DNA from: an uncultured Erysipelotrichaceae bacterium
Lineage (GTDB): Bacteria; Bacillota_I; Bacilli_A; Erysipelotrichales; Erysipelotrichaceae
Assembly (NCBI GenBank): GCA_927435855.1
Contig: CAKMJZ010000035.1
Coordinates: 1 to 55,034, forward strand
Direction of reading: 5' to 3'
DNA length: 55,034 nt
In this document: in pieces, positions 26,082 to 33,870 of the stretch
How positions within the stretch are numbered: the first letter of the stretch is position 1
How the letters are laid out: each line of letters begins with the position of its first letter
The notes under the pieces: generated by a model
Databases searched by the model: none
Told to the model about the DNA's origin: nothing
What the model saw: only the letters and a program-made list of their open reading frames with translations
Position numbers and translations under genes: made by a program

Positions 26082-28221
26082 GAAATGCTTGATTGCCAAC
26101 CGAGGAGAAATTGCTCTGCGCATCCTTTTGACGTGTAAAAAAATGAACATTCAAACAGTCGTTGCCTATTCGTTGTGCGACAAAGAATCGCTTGCCGTAC
26201 AACTTGCAGATGAATCGGTGTGCATAGGACCAGCTGCAGCAACACTTAGCTATATGAATATCGATCATCTGTGTGAAGCAGCTTACCTCACTCATTGCGA
26301 TGCCATACACCCAGGATACGGTTTCCTTAGTGAAAGTGCTGAGTTTGCCAAAAAAGTAGAGTCCTGCGGTTTGATTTTTATCGGACCAAGTTCTAGTGTT
26401 CTTCATCGCATCAATCAAAAACATTTACTTAAAGAAATTGTACAATCTCTTTCAATCCCAATCATTGCTGGTGATTTCAATGTAATCAACTCCGTAGATG
26501 AAGCACTAGAAAGTGCTTCTACTCTTGGTTATCCACTCATGCTTAAACCGACGATCGGTGGGGGCGGTCGGGGAATCCAAATCATAAATGATACAACTCA
26601 ACTTACTATGGAACTAAAGCGACTAAAGTCGCAAGGTTTCAATTCGCTTTATTTAGAGCAATACGTCCCAGAAAACCGGCATATCGAAGTGCAGATACTG
26701 GCCGATAAACATAAAAATATTATTCACTTATCAAGTCGTAACTGCTCCCTTCAAAATAACTATCAGAAATTCTTGGAGGAAGCTCCTTTCTCTTCGATTG
26801 ATCCTATGATCCATCGAAAAGTACTTGATTATGCACTGGCAATCGCCCAACACATCAACTTTGACAATGTAGGTACAGTTGAGTTTCTAGTTGATAGAAA
26901 TGATCGTGTATACTTTATGGAAATCAATCCACGAATACAGGTTGAGCATCCCACTACCGAAATGATTACGAAGGTCGATATCGTTGAGCAACAAATCCTT
27001 TCGGCTTCCAATGTTCCTTTATCATTCAAACAAGAGGATGTACAAGTCCACGGTTATGCAATCGAGTGTAGGATCAATGCTCAGGATGATCGAAATACTT
27101 TTTTGCCATCCTCAGGGATCATTACCAAAGTCAACTTTCCGAAAATTGAGAACGTACGAATTGATACCGCCCTTTTTGAAGGATATTCTGTACCCATGCA
27201 TTACGATTCTTTGATAGCAAAGGTCATCGCCTGGGGTCAAACGCGTGAGAAAGCTCTTCTTAATATTCGTGAAGCAGTTAATCAGACATTCATTGAAGGA
27301 ATCTCAACCAATCTTGGATTTTTGCGTTTCTTTCTTAATTACGAAGGCTTTGAAAAAGGCAACTATACCAACGGATTATTCGGTAGTGCAAACGTGCATT
27401 GGCAATCTAAACTTAGTGAAAAATCTCAAAACTTAACTTATGAAAGTTCATCCCTATGCCCGCAATGTCAACAATCACTTTCTGCCAAACAGTTAAACGA
27501 CCATCAAAACGTCTGTGAATACTGTGGATTTCACTTTAGGCGAAGTGCTTCTAAGCGCATCGTGGATTTGATCGACTCACAGACTTTCGTTGAGATTGAT
27601 TCACATGCCAAAAGCGTTGTATTTAATGCTTTTTTAGGATATGAAGAGAAACTTAACATTGCGATGACATCCACCGGGCTTAATGAAGCCGTGATTTGCG
27701 GTTTTGGTAAACTTCTGGGTCATACGGTGTGCATCGGTGTTTTGGATGCTTCCTTCATGATGGGAAGCATGGGACATGTGGTCGGTGATAAAATCACTCG
27801 ATTGATTGAAACTGCTACAGCTATGTGTTGTCCGTTGATCATCGTCTCAGCTTCCGGGGGTGCTCGTATGCAAGAAGGTATAATCTCACTGATGCAAATG
27901 GCCAAAACGGCAGCTGCCCTACACCGTTTCGATAAAGCGGGCGGACTTTATATTTCCCTCTTTACTGACCCGACTACCGGCGGTGTTACCGCCAGTTTTG
28001 CAATGCTAGCTGATATATTGATCAGTGAGCCGAAAGCACTGATTGGCTTTGCGGGTAAGCGTGTGATTGAAAAAACCATCAAAGAAACTCTACCGGCAGA
28101 ATTTCAAACGGCTGAGTATTTACTCGATCATGGTTTTCTCGATATGATCATCGATCGAAGAAATTTAAAACAAACAATCAACGATATTCTTAGTATCCAT
28201 CGGAGGCAACCCTATGAGTGA
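26074..28221 (+). CDS. AccC-AccD fusion: biotin carboxylase joined to carboxyltransferase beta
   Basis: One uninterrupted 715-residue frame. Residues 1 to about 445 are biotin carboxylase (AccC): IANRGEIALRIL, HPGYGFLSESAEFA, the ATP-lid GGGGRGIQI, EEAP, and the active-site EINPRIQVEHPTTEM. From about 455 it is the carboxyltransferase beta subunit (AccD): a four-Cys zinc ribbon (CPQC at about 462, CEYC at about 481), VVGDKITRLIETA, SASGGARMQEG, LFTDPTTGGVTASFAML. The join is clean: AccC ends at its usual place and AccD starts at its zinc finger. The start overlaps the accB stop (a GTG at 26071 is an alternative). This fusion of two normally separate subunits is not an arrangement I recognise. 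The carboxylase also reads QNNYQK where E. coli has QRRHQK. Confidence 0.93.
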   Translation: MIKKCLIANRGEIALRILLTCKKMNIQTVVAYSLCDKESLAVQLADESVCIGPAAATLSYMNIDHLCEAAYLTHCDAIHPGYGFLSESAEFAKKVESCGLIFIGPSSSVLHRINQKHLLKEIVQSLSIPIIAGDFNVINSVDEALESASTLGYPLMLKPTIGGGGRGIQIINDTTQLTMELKRLKSQGFNSLYLEQYVPENRHIEVQILADKHKNIIHLSSRNCSLQNNYQKFLEEAPFSSIDPMIHRKVLDYALAIAQHINFDNVGTVEFLVDRNDRVYFMEINPRIQVEHPTTEMITKVDIVEQQILSASNVPLSFKQEDVQVHGYAIECRINAQDDRNTFLPSSGIITKVNFPKIENVRIDTALFEGYSVPMHYDSLIAKVIAWGQTREKALLNIREAVNQTFIEGISTNLGFLRFFLNYEGFEKGNYTNGLFGSANVHWQSKLSEKSQNLTYESSSLCPQCQQSLSAKQLNDHQNVCEYCGFHFRRSASKRIVDLIDSQTFVEIDSHAKSVVFNAFLGYEEKLNIAMTSTGLNEAVICGFGKLLGHTVCIGVLDASFMMGSMGHVVGDKITRLIETATAMCCPLIIVSASGGARMQEGIISLMQMAKTAAALHRFDKAGGLYISLFTDPTTGGVTASFAMLADILISEPKALIGFAGKRVIEKTIKETLPAEFQTAEYLLDHGFLDMIIDRRNLKQTINDILSIHRRQPYE

Positions 28222-29035
28222 AAAATTACCGAATCGGCCGTTGGTCAATGCATGGGATCGGGTTGCTTTAGCAAGACATCCCAGCCGTCCCAAAGCTATT
28301 GATTTTCTGCCACTGTTAATTGATGGATTCATTGAAATCAAAGGTGATCGCGCTTTTGGCGATGATCCGGCCTTGATTTCTGGAATTGGTTATTTCCAAG
28401 GAAGACCGGTAACTATTTTAGCACAAAGCAAGGGACGAAATGCCCAAGAAAACATTAAGACCAATTTTGGAATGATGCATCCTGAGGGTTATCGCAAAGC
28501 GATGCGCTTAGCAAAACAAGCGGAGAAATTCAATCGTCCGATTATAACGTTGATTGATACACCCGGCGCTTATCCGGGATTGCAAGCTGAACAACGCGGA
28601 CAGGCCACGGCCATCGCTCAATGTTTGCAATTGTTCTCTTCCCTTCGCATCCCCATTATAGCCCTGGTTATTTCTGAGGGTGGCAGTGGCGGTGCATTAG
28701 CATTAAGTGTCGCGGATGCTATCATCATGCTGGAGAATGCGATATACTCCGTACTATCCCCAGAAGGTTTCGCTAGTATCTTATGGAAAGATGAAAGTAA
28801 AGCACCCTTAGCCGCAGAAATCATCAAACTCACATCCGCTGATTTGTTTGAACAAGGAATTGCGGATGCTGTAATTGAAGAATCGTTGATCGGTTCGCAC
28901 ATGGATTTACATAAGGTTGCGGCACAATGTAAAGACGAGATTCAAATCTATTTGGATAAATTTCTGGCAATGTCAGCAGATGAGTTATTAGAACACCGCT
29001 ACCAAAAATTCCGTCAAATCGGAACGATCGAATAA
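28214..29035 (+). CDS. accA: acetyl-CoA carboxylase carboxyltransferase alpha subunit
   Basis: 273 residues. Crotonase-fold carboxyltransferase half that pairs with AccD: RALGDDP-like segment GDRAFGDDPALISGIGYFQGRPV, FGMMHPEGYRKAMRLAKQAEKFNRPIITLIDTPGAYPGLQAEQRGQ, ISEGGSGGALAL and LSPEGFASILWKD. Shorter at the N-terminus than E. coli AccA (about 319), as in several Bacillota. It overlaps the end of the AccC-AccD gene by 8 nt. Confidence 0.94.
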   Translation: MSEKLPNRPLVNAWDRVALARHPSRPKAIDFLPLLIDGFIEIKGDRAFGDDPALISGIGYFQGRPVTILAQSKGRNAQENIKTNFGMMHPEGYRKAMRLAKQAEKFNRPIITLIDTPGAYPGLQAEQRGQATAIAQCLQLFSSLRIPIIALVISEGGSGGALALSVADAIIMLENAIYSVLSPEGFASILWKDESKAPLAAEIIKLTSADLFEQGIADAVIEESLIGSHMDLHKVAAQCKDEIQIYLDKFLAMSADELLEHRYQKFRQIGTIE

Positions 29036-29046
29036 GGAGGAATATT

Positions 29047-30282
29047 ATGCGCAGAGTTGTAATTACGGGGTTGGGATTGGTAACACCCTTAGGTCATGAA
29101 GTGGATCAGGTTTTTGAACGGATTCTTCAAGGAGACTGCGCTATTGAGCCTATCTCGATTTTCGACACATCCCAATATAAGGTCAAGTTAGCAGCTGAAG
29201 TCAAAGACTTAAATATGGATGATTTTTTCAGTCCAAGGGAACTGAAATTCAATGATCGCTATACCCAATTTGCTCGGATAGCTTCAAAAATCGCTGTTCA
29301 ACATTCACTCTTGAATTTGGATACCATCAATAAAGATCAATTCGGTGTTATCATGTCGACCGGTATTGGCGGTATCGGCTCTTTTGAAAAAGCCATGGAA
29401 AGCATGATTGTCAAAGGTGTCAGTCGAGTATCTCCTTTTTTTATCCCCATGACTCTAGTCAATCTGGCGGCAGGTATGGTCGCAATCGATCATCAGGCCT
29501 TGGGTGAGTGTTCTTGTGTGGTAACCGGATGTGCTGCCGGAACAAGTTCGATTGGAGAGGCTTTCCATCGTATTAAATATGGACAACAAGACATCATAAT
29601 TGCCGGTGCCAGTGAAGCATCGATTACACCTCTGGGAGTCGGTGGGTTTATGGCGATGCGAGCACTTAATGAAAGTACTGATAAAAACAGAGCGAGTATA
29701 CCTTTTGATAAAGATCGTTCGGGTTTTGTTATGGGTGAAGGTGCCGGAGCATTGATTGTCGAAGAACTTGAACACGCACTTAACCGTAAAGCTGAAATAT
29801 ATGCTGAAATCGTCGGTTATGGCAGTGCTTGTGATGCTTACCATATGACAGCACCTAGTGAAGATGGTTCGGGAATCGTTAAAGCCATGAACATAGCTCT
29901 TCAAGAAGCGAGAATATCGAGTGTAGATATCGGTTATATTAATGCCCATGGCACTTCAACTCCGCTTAACGATAAGACAGAAGCCATCGCAATCAATAAG
30001 GTTTTTCATTCAGTTAAAGTACCCGTCTCTTCTACCAAATCACATATCGGACATCTTTTAGGAGCTTGCGGAGCGGTTGAAACCATTTTTTGCATTAAGG
30101 CTTTGCTGACTGGTTGGCTACCTCCGACAATCAATCTTGTAAATCAGGATCCTCTGTGCGATCTCGATATCATTAAGACAGCTCGAAAATCCGCTATCCG
30201 ATATGCCATGTGTAACAATCTGGGATTTGGCGGTCATAATGTATCATTGATCGTAAAAAAATGGGATGATCATGTTAAGTAG
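29047..30282 (+). CDS. fabF: 3-oxoacyl-ACP synthase II
   Basis: 411-residue condensing enzyme of fatty acid elongation. The catalytic triad is intact: Cys162 (VVTGCAAGTSS), His301 (NAHGTSTPLND) and His336 with Lys331 (TKSHIGHLLGACGA). Start has a GGAGG site. It closes an operon that supplies malonyl-CoA and condensing activity; the other fab genes (fabD, fabG, fabZ, fabH, fabK) are not in the window. Confidence 0.95.
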   Translation: MRRVVITGLGLVTPLGHEVDQVFERILQGDCAIEPISIFDTSQYKVKLAAEVKDLNMDDFFSPRELKFNDRYTQFARIASKIAVQHSLLNLDTINKDQFGVIMSTGIGGIGSFEKAMESMIVKGVSRVSPFFIPMTLVNLAAGMVAIDHQALGECSCVVTGCAAGTSSIGEAFHRIKYGQQDIIIAGASEASITPLGVGGFMAMRALNESTDKNRASIPFDKDRSGFVMGEGAGALIVEELEHALNRKAEIYAEIVGYGSACDAYHMTAPSEDGSGIVKAMNIALQEARISSVDIGYINAHGTSTPLNDKTEAIAINKVFHSVKVPVSSTKSHIGHLLGACGAVETIFCIKALLTGWLPPTINLVNQDPLCDLDIIKTARKSAIRYAMCNNLGFGGHNVSLIVKKWDDHVK

Positions 30283-30298
30283 TTTACTGTTTCGTAGA

Positions 30299-30327
30299 TT
30301 GACCATCGTATGGATATCTTTTATAAT
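30299..30327 (+). promoter_or_regulatory. promoter of the DUF1893 gene
   Basis: TTGACC (30299-30304), 17-nt spacer, TATAAT (30322-30327), 27 nt before the ATG. So this gene can be expressed apart from fabF. Confidence 0.72.
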
Positions 30328-30354
30328 GATAGTTAAAGAACACTGAGGGAACAC

Positions 30355-30780
30355 ATGAATATTGAGGAAATGAAATCATTATTGAATAAGGATGACATCG
30401 TTTGTGTCGTTAGTAAAGGCGATCAAGTGCTGACATCCAATCTTAAGGGCATCCGGCCTTGGATCAAATGGCTTCGGGAAAATCCGGAGTTGCTTGAAGA
30501 CGCTGTTGTGGTTGATAAAGTAGTTGGAAAAGCAGCGGCAATGCTGATGATCGTTTCAAAAATCAAGTCTCTCTACACGCCGGTGATGAGCGAAACCGCC
30601 TTACAATATTTGTCCAGTCAAAACATTGATTTCAGTTACGACAGGACGGTTGTTTACATCAAGAATAATGAAAAAAACGGTCTGTGCCCAATGGAACAAA
30701 CCGTAATCGATGTAGATGATGCACAACAGGGATATCTGTTACTGCTTGACAAAATTTCCGTACTGATGGCAAAGAAATAG
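30355..30780 (+). CDS. DUF1893 domain protein
   Basis: 141 residues matching the DUF1893 family (KGDQVLTSNLKGIRPWIKWLRENPELLEDAVVVDKVVGKAAAMLMI, and the short CPMEQTV near residue 120). Structures of this family have, as I recall, a cytidine deaminase-like fold without a proven activity. It has its own promoter and a strong terminator, so it is likely a single-gene unit. Function unknown. Confidence 0.8.
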   Translation: MNIEEMKSLLNKDDIVCVVSKGDQVLTSNLKGIRPWIKWLRENPELLEDAVVVDKVVGKAAAMLMIVSKIKSLYTPVMSETALQYLSSQNIDFSYDRTVVYIKNNEKNGLCPMEQTVIDVDDAQQGYLLLLDKISVLMAKK

Positions 30781-30786
30781 CAATTG

Positions 30787-30813
30787 AAATGACGGTATTC
30801 CCGTCATTTTTTT
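30787..30813 (+). terminator. terminator of the DUF1893 gene
   Basis: Nine-base stem AAATGACGG (30787-30795) / CCGTCATTT (30801-30809) running into TTTTTTT. It abuts the stop of the convergent ECF gene. Confidence 0.88.
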
Positions 30814-31327
30814 ATATGAGATTGCGTTTTCTTAATAGGATAACGATTGGTGGAATCAGTAACAATTGAATGACAATACCCGGGATACCCACTGTGACAG
30901 CACCTGTTATAAAAATAAATGGATTTGGCAGTTTCGCAGTCGTGTAATTAACTAAAGCCCATACAGCGGCCATAGCCATGATTCGTCCTAGAATCATGGT
31001 TACAATCAGTGAAACATAAACATTCCATTTAAAGGTACGGTATAAAAGCGATGTACCTGCAGCATAGGTCCCTAATTCTAGTACCATAAACGGTAATACC
31101 GGGAATATCAGTGGCATACCGGTCAAAAGTGAACTTAATACAGGTGTAAGAACTCCCACCAAAATGGCCATGGGTAATCCCAAGGAGAAACCGGCAATCA
31201 AGACCGGTATGTGCATAGGCAGAAATGTTGTGCCTGGTCCTAAAACGTGGAATGCCATAGGCAAAATAAGTCCGATGGCAATAAATAATCCGGCTAAGGT
31301 AATTTGTTTTATTGTGCTTTTGTGCAT
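30812..31327 (-). CDS. ECF transporter substrate-binding (S) component
   Basis: 171 residues with about six hydrophobic helices. The family pattern is clear: an N-terminal AGLFIAIGLILPMAFH, then MHIPVLIAGFSLGLPMAILVGVLTPVLSSLLTGMPLIFPVLPFMVLELGTYAA, with a RKRNLI end. S components bind a vitamin or cofactor precursor and share a common energising module encoded elsewhere. The substrate cannot be read from the sequence; it is not of the CbiM/NikM metal type. Last gene of the DUF362/LipB/lipoyl/SDR/LarC operon, 19 nt after the larC-like stop. Confidence 0.8.
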   Translation of the reverse strand: MHKSTIKQITLAGLFIAIGLILPMAFHVLGPGTTFLPMHIPVLIAGFSLGLPMAILVGVLTPVLSSLLTGMPLIFPVLPFMVLELGTYAAGTSLLYRTFKWNVYVSLIVTMILGRIMAMAAVWALVNYTTAKLPNPFIFITGAVTVGIPGIVIQLLLIPPIVILLRKRNLI

Positions 31328-31346
31328 AGTTGCCCTTTCGTGTCCG

Positions 31347-32099
31347 TTATTCTTTATCTGCCGAATGTCCGATATATATTTTCAAGCAATCTTTTGACGT
31401 ATGTTCCTTCTTCCCTAAACCAAAACCTACGTTTTTAATCGTCATGGGTGGCAAATGTCCGAAATCTTCGGCTAATGTCATGATGATGGCTGCTCCGGTA
31501 GGAGTCACTAACTCTCCGGAAACTTCGTTACTGTAATATGGTATATCCTTTATTAGTCTTTGCGTCGCTGGAGCAGGAATCAGTAATTTCCCAAAGCGGT
31601 AGTTAATCGTTCCAAAACCTACATTCAACGGTGAAGATTTCACTTTTTGAATACCTAAATAGTGCAATCCTGAAACTGAACATACAATATCGATAATCGT
31701 ATCGATAGCTCCAGTTTCATGGAAATCGATTTCCTCTATGGCACAACCATGAGCATCAGCTTCCGCATTTCCTAATCTCTTAAAGATTTCAATGCTTTTC
31801 GATTTTACGAAATCATCAAGATCACTGTTATTAATTAAATCAATAATATCAAAAAGATTTCGTTTCGGAAGTTGATCAAAAGTCAATTGTGGATCATAGT
31901 CCGGTAAAATCACATCGAAAAAAGTAACGGTTTGCTGATCAAATCGAATAAGCTGATGATCGACTTTAAAGTTTTCAGTTGGTAGCAACTGTTGAATGAT
32001 GGATTGGAAGTATTCGATTGGCACATGTGCATCAAGCAAAGAACCAATGACCCGATTACCACTAATCCCACGACTACAGTCAAAATAAGCTATTTTCAT
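31347..32099 (-). CDS. LarC-like nickel insertion protein, N-terminal half only
   Basis: 250 residues corresponding to the first ~60 % of LarC, the CTP-dependent cyclometallase that inserts nickel into the pincer cofactor of lactate racemase. Conserved: DCSRGISG at the N-terminus, DAHGCAIEEIDFHETGAIDTIIDIV, LNVGFGTINYRFGKLLIPAPATQRLIK and SGELVTPTGAAIIMT. It stops where LarC1 stops in Lactobacillus, but no LarC2 sequence follows; the next gene is the ECF component. The usual SGDM near the N-terminus reads SGNR here. No larB, larE or larA lies in the window, so its role may differ from classical nickel insertion. Confidence 0.82.
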   Translation of the reverse strand: MKIAYFDCSRGISGNRVIGSLLDAHVPIEYFQSIIQQLLPTENFKVDHQLIRFDQQTVTFFDVILPDYDPQLTFDQLPKRNLFDIIDLINNSDLDDFVKSKSIEIFKRLGNAEADAHGCAIEEIDFHETGAIDTIIDIVCSVSGLHYLGIQKVKSSPLNVGFGTINYRFGKLLIPAPATQRLIKDIPYYSNEVSGELVTPTGAAIIMTLAEDFGHLPPMTIKNVGFGLGKKEHTSKDCLKIYIGHSADKE

Positions 32100-32104
32100 G
32101 AAGT

Positions 32105-32851
32105 CTAAATCATGGTATAACCGCCATCGACGGTCAATACTTGTCCGGTCATATAATCACTGCCGGAAGTACATAAGAAAGATACGACGCCTTGTAAATC
32201 TGCTTCAGTTCCCAAACGGCCTAAAGGCACGCTTTTCGTGTACTCTTTTAAAGCGAATCCCGGGAAAACGTTTCTAGTTGTTTCTGTTTCAATGACACCC
32301 GGTGCGACCGCGTTGACCGTAATTCCCAATGAGCCAGCTTCTTTAGCTAAGGCTTTTGTCAAACCGATGACTGCGGCTTTCGATGCTGAGTAGTGAGTAA
32401 AACCAACTCCGCCAACTCTACCGGAAACGGATGCCATGTTGATGATTTTTCCATGTTTTTGCTTCACCAATACTGGATAAACCGCTTTAGTCACTAAAAA
32501 TGTTCCGTTAAGATTGATATCGATAACTTTATTCCATTCAGCATAACTCATCTCTGAAAACAGTTTAACCGGGAAAAATCCGGCATTATTAATCAAAACA
32601 TCGATTCGTCCAAATTTTTCCATAACATGACCAACCATATTAATTGTCGATTCTTGAGAAGTAACATCACAAACAACCGCCAATCCCAGTTGATTTGGCA
32701 ATACTTCTGCCGCTTCTTTCGCTACTTGCTCATTGATATCAGCTATAACAATGATAGCTCCGCGCTCACTAAGATATTTGGCAATGGTCAAACCGATTCC
32801 CTGAGCAGCTCCGGTAATAATGATGACTTGACTCTCATGGATTTTTTCCAT
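32105..32851 (-). CDS. short-chain dehydrogenase/reductase (FabG-like)
   Basis: 248-residue classical SDR. NAD(P) motif TGAAQGIG, acidic residue at the end of strand 2 (IVIADIN) favouring NAD(H), NNAG, catalytic Ser (INMASVSG) and YxxxK (YSASK), C-terminal GQVLTVDGGYTMI. Similar to many FabG-like alcohol dehydrogenases; substrate unknown. It starts 2 nt after the lipoyl carrier gene, so its substrate could be presented on, or its electrons passed through, the lipoyl arm. That is inference from context only. Confidence 0.88.
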   Translation of the reverse strand: MEKIHESQVIIITGAAQGIGLTIAKYLSERGAIIVIADINEQVAKEAAEVLPNQLGLAVVCDVTSQESTINMVGHVMEKFGRIDVLINNAGFFPVKLFSEMSYAEWNKVIDINLNGTFLVTKAVYPVLVKQKHGKIINMASVSGRVGGVGFTHYSASKAAVIGLTKALAKEAGSLGITVNAVAPGVIETETTRNVFPGFALKEYTKSVPLGRLGTEADLQGVVSFLCTSGSDYMTGQVLTVDGGYTMI

Positions 32852-32853
32852 GA

Positions 32854-33102
32854 TTAGTCTGCCTTTTCATCGGAAATGATAGCAATCACTTGATCGATCA
32901 ATACCGTTTCATCTTCTTCAACAAGTTTCTCAACTAAAAACCCACTTTTAGGCACTTCAATATTTATTGAAATCTTATCTGTTGTGGCTTCGACCAAATT
33001 ATCTCCGGCTTTCACTGGATCTCCGACTTCAAAGAGCCACTGTTGAATTTTAATTTTGGTAGCCCCTTCCGCAAATAGCGGTACTTTCACTTCATACTTC
33101 AT
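32854..33102 (-). CDS. free-standing lipoyl (biotinyl/lipoyl-like) carrier protein
   Basis: 82 residues, a single lipoyl domain like the N-terminal domain of 2-oxoacid dehydrogenase E2 (VPLFAEGATKIKIQQWLFEVGDPVKAGDNLVEATTDKISINIEVPKSGFL). Lys43 in TTDKI is the expected lipoylated residue; a biotin carrier would have MKM/EAMK instead. No E2 catalytic domain follows. ATG at 33102 has an AAGGAGAT site; the gene starts inside the 3' end of lipB. Pairing with LipB suggests it is lipoylated and serves an unknown partner. Confidence 0.88.
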   Translation of the reverse strand: MKYEVKVPLFAEGATKIKIQQWLFEVGDPVKAGDNLVEATTDKISINIEVPKSGFLVEKLVEEDETVLIDQVIAIISDEKAD

Positions 33103-33778
33103 TTGAATTATCTCCTTCCTTCCATACTGGCGCAACAACTGCCGTATTGAAAATCTTATTGAACTCCTGTATAAACAGATTCTTAATTTCATTAATGTCT
33201 TTGATTTCGACACCTAACTTCTTAAACGAAGTCACCCCTCCATCACTAATCCCGCAAGGCACGATATACGTAAAATGCTTCATATCCGGATCAATGTTTA
33301 TAGCAATTCCGTGTCGGGTAATTCCATGTGTGACACCTATACCTGTAGCTGCGATTTTCTCATTTCCTACCCAAACCCCGCTTTTACCTTCCATTCTCCT
33401 GCCTTGAATACCATAGAAATCTAACGTACGGATGACCGCCTCTTCAAGATTGCGCAGGTATTGATGAACGTTCATCGAGTAATTTCGGATGTGTATCAAA
33501 ACGGAAATAACCAACTGTCCGGGTCCATGATAGGTAATATCCCCACCTCTGTCAACAACCACAACCTGGATACCGAGATTTTGTAGTTGTTCTACGCTTT
33601 TGAGTAAATGGGTCACATCACTGCTTCGACCCAATGTGATGACCGGATCATTTTGTTGAAAAATAATCGTATCTGGATAACGCTTTTCGTCGCACCCTTG
33701 ATATATCTTTTCTTGAATGGTAAACGCCTGCCGGTAGTCCATATGTTTAAGGTCAATGACTTGGATATCAGATGACAT
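33092..33778 (-). CDS. lipB: lipoyl(octanoyl) transferase
   Basis: 228 residues. LipB moves octanoate from acyl carrier protein to lipoyl domains. Signature RGGDITYHGPGQLVISVLIH, the KIAATGIGVTHGITRHGIAINI segment with the active-site Lys, and the catalytic cysteine in IVPCGISDGG are all present. Many Bacillota use LipM/LipL instead, and here LipB overlaps the gene of a stand-alone lipoyl protein, its probable dedicated substrate. No lipoyl synthase (LipA) is in the window. Confidence 0.93.
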   Translation of the reverse strand: MSSDIQVIDLKHMDYRQAFTIQEKIYQGCDEKRYPDTIIFQQNDPVITLGRSSDVTHLLKSVEQLQNLGIQVVVVDRGGDITYHGPGQLVISVLIHIRNYSMNVHQYLRNLEEAVIRTLDFYGIQGRRMEGKSGVWVGNEKIAATGIGVTHGITRHGIAINIDPDMKHFTYIVPCGISDGGVTSFKKLGVEIKDINEIKNLFIQEFNKIFNTAVVAPVWKEGDNSNEV

Positions 33779-33795
33779 AATAACTCCTTATTGAA

Positions 33796-33859
33796 GTACA
33801 ATCGAATGATGAGGATGACTGTAGTCAGCCATCCTCACCGAATGATTCGTTGATTGTAC
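33796..33859 (-). other. long interrupted hairpin between the DUF362 gene and lipB
   Basis: Outer arms GTACAAT/ATTGTAC (33796-33802 and 33853-33859), a middle CGAAT/ATTCG and an inner 8-bp TGAGGATG/CATCCTCA form one long imperfect stem filling almost the whole 92-nt gap. No U tract follows on the minus strand. Possible RNA processing site, attenuator or protein binding site that sets different levels for the genes on either side. Confidence 0.6.
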
Positions 33860-33870
33860 GTTATTCTAAA

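Noticed and set aside
29455-29949. 164-codon open frame opposite fabF on the minus strand
   Set aside because: Antisense shadow of a clear fabF; composition is Ser/Thr/Arg-rich and lacks any motif.
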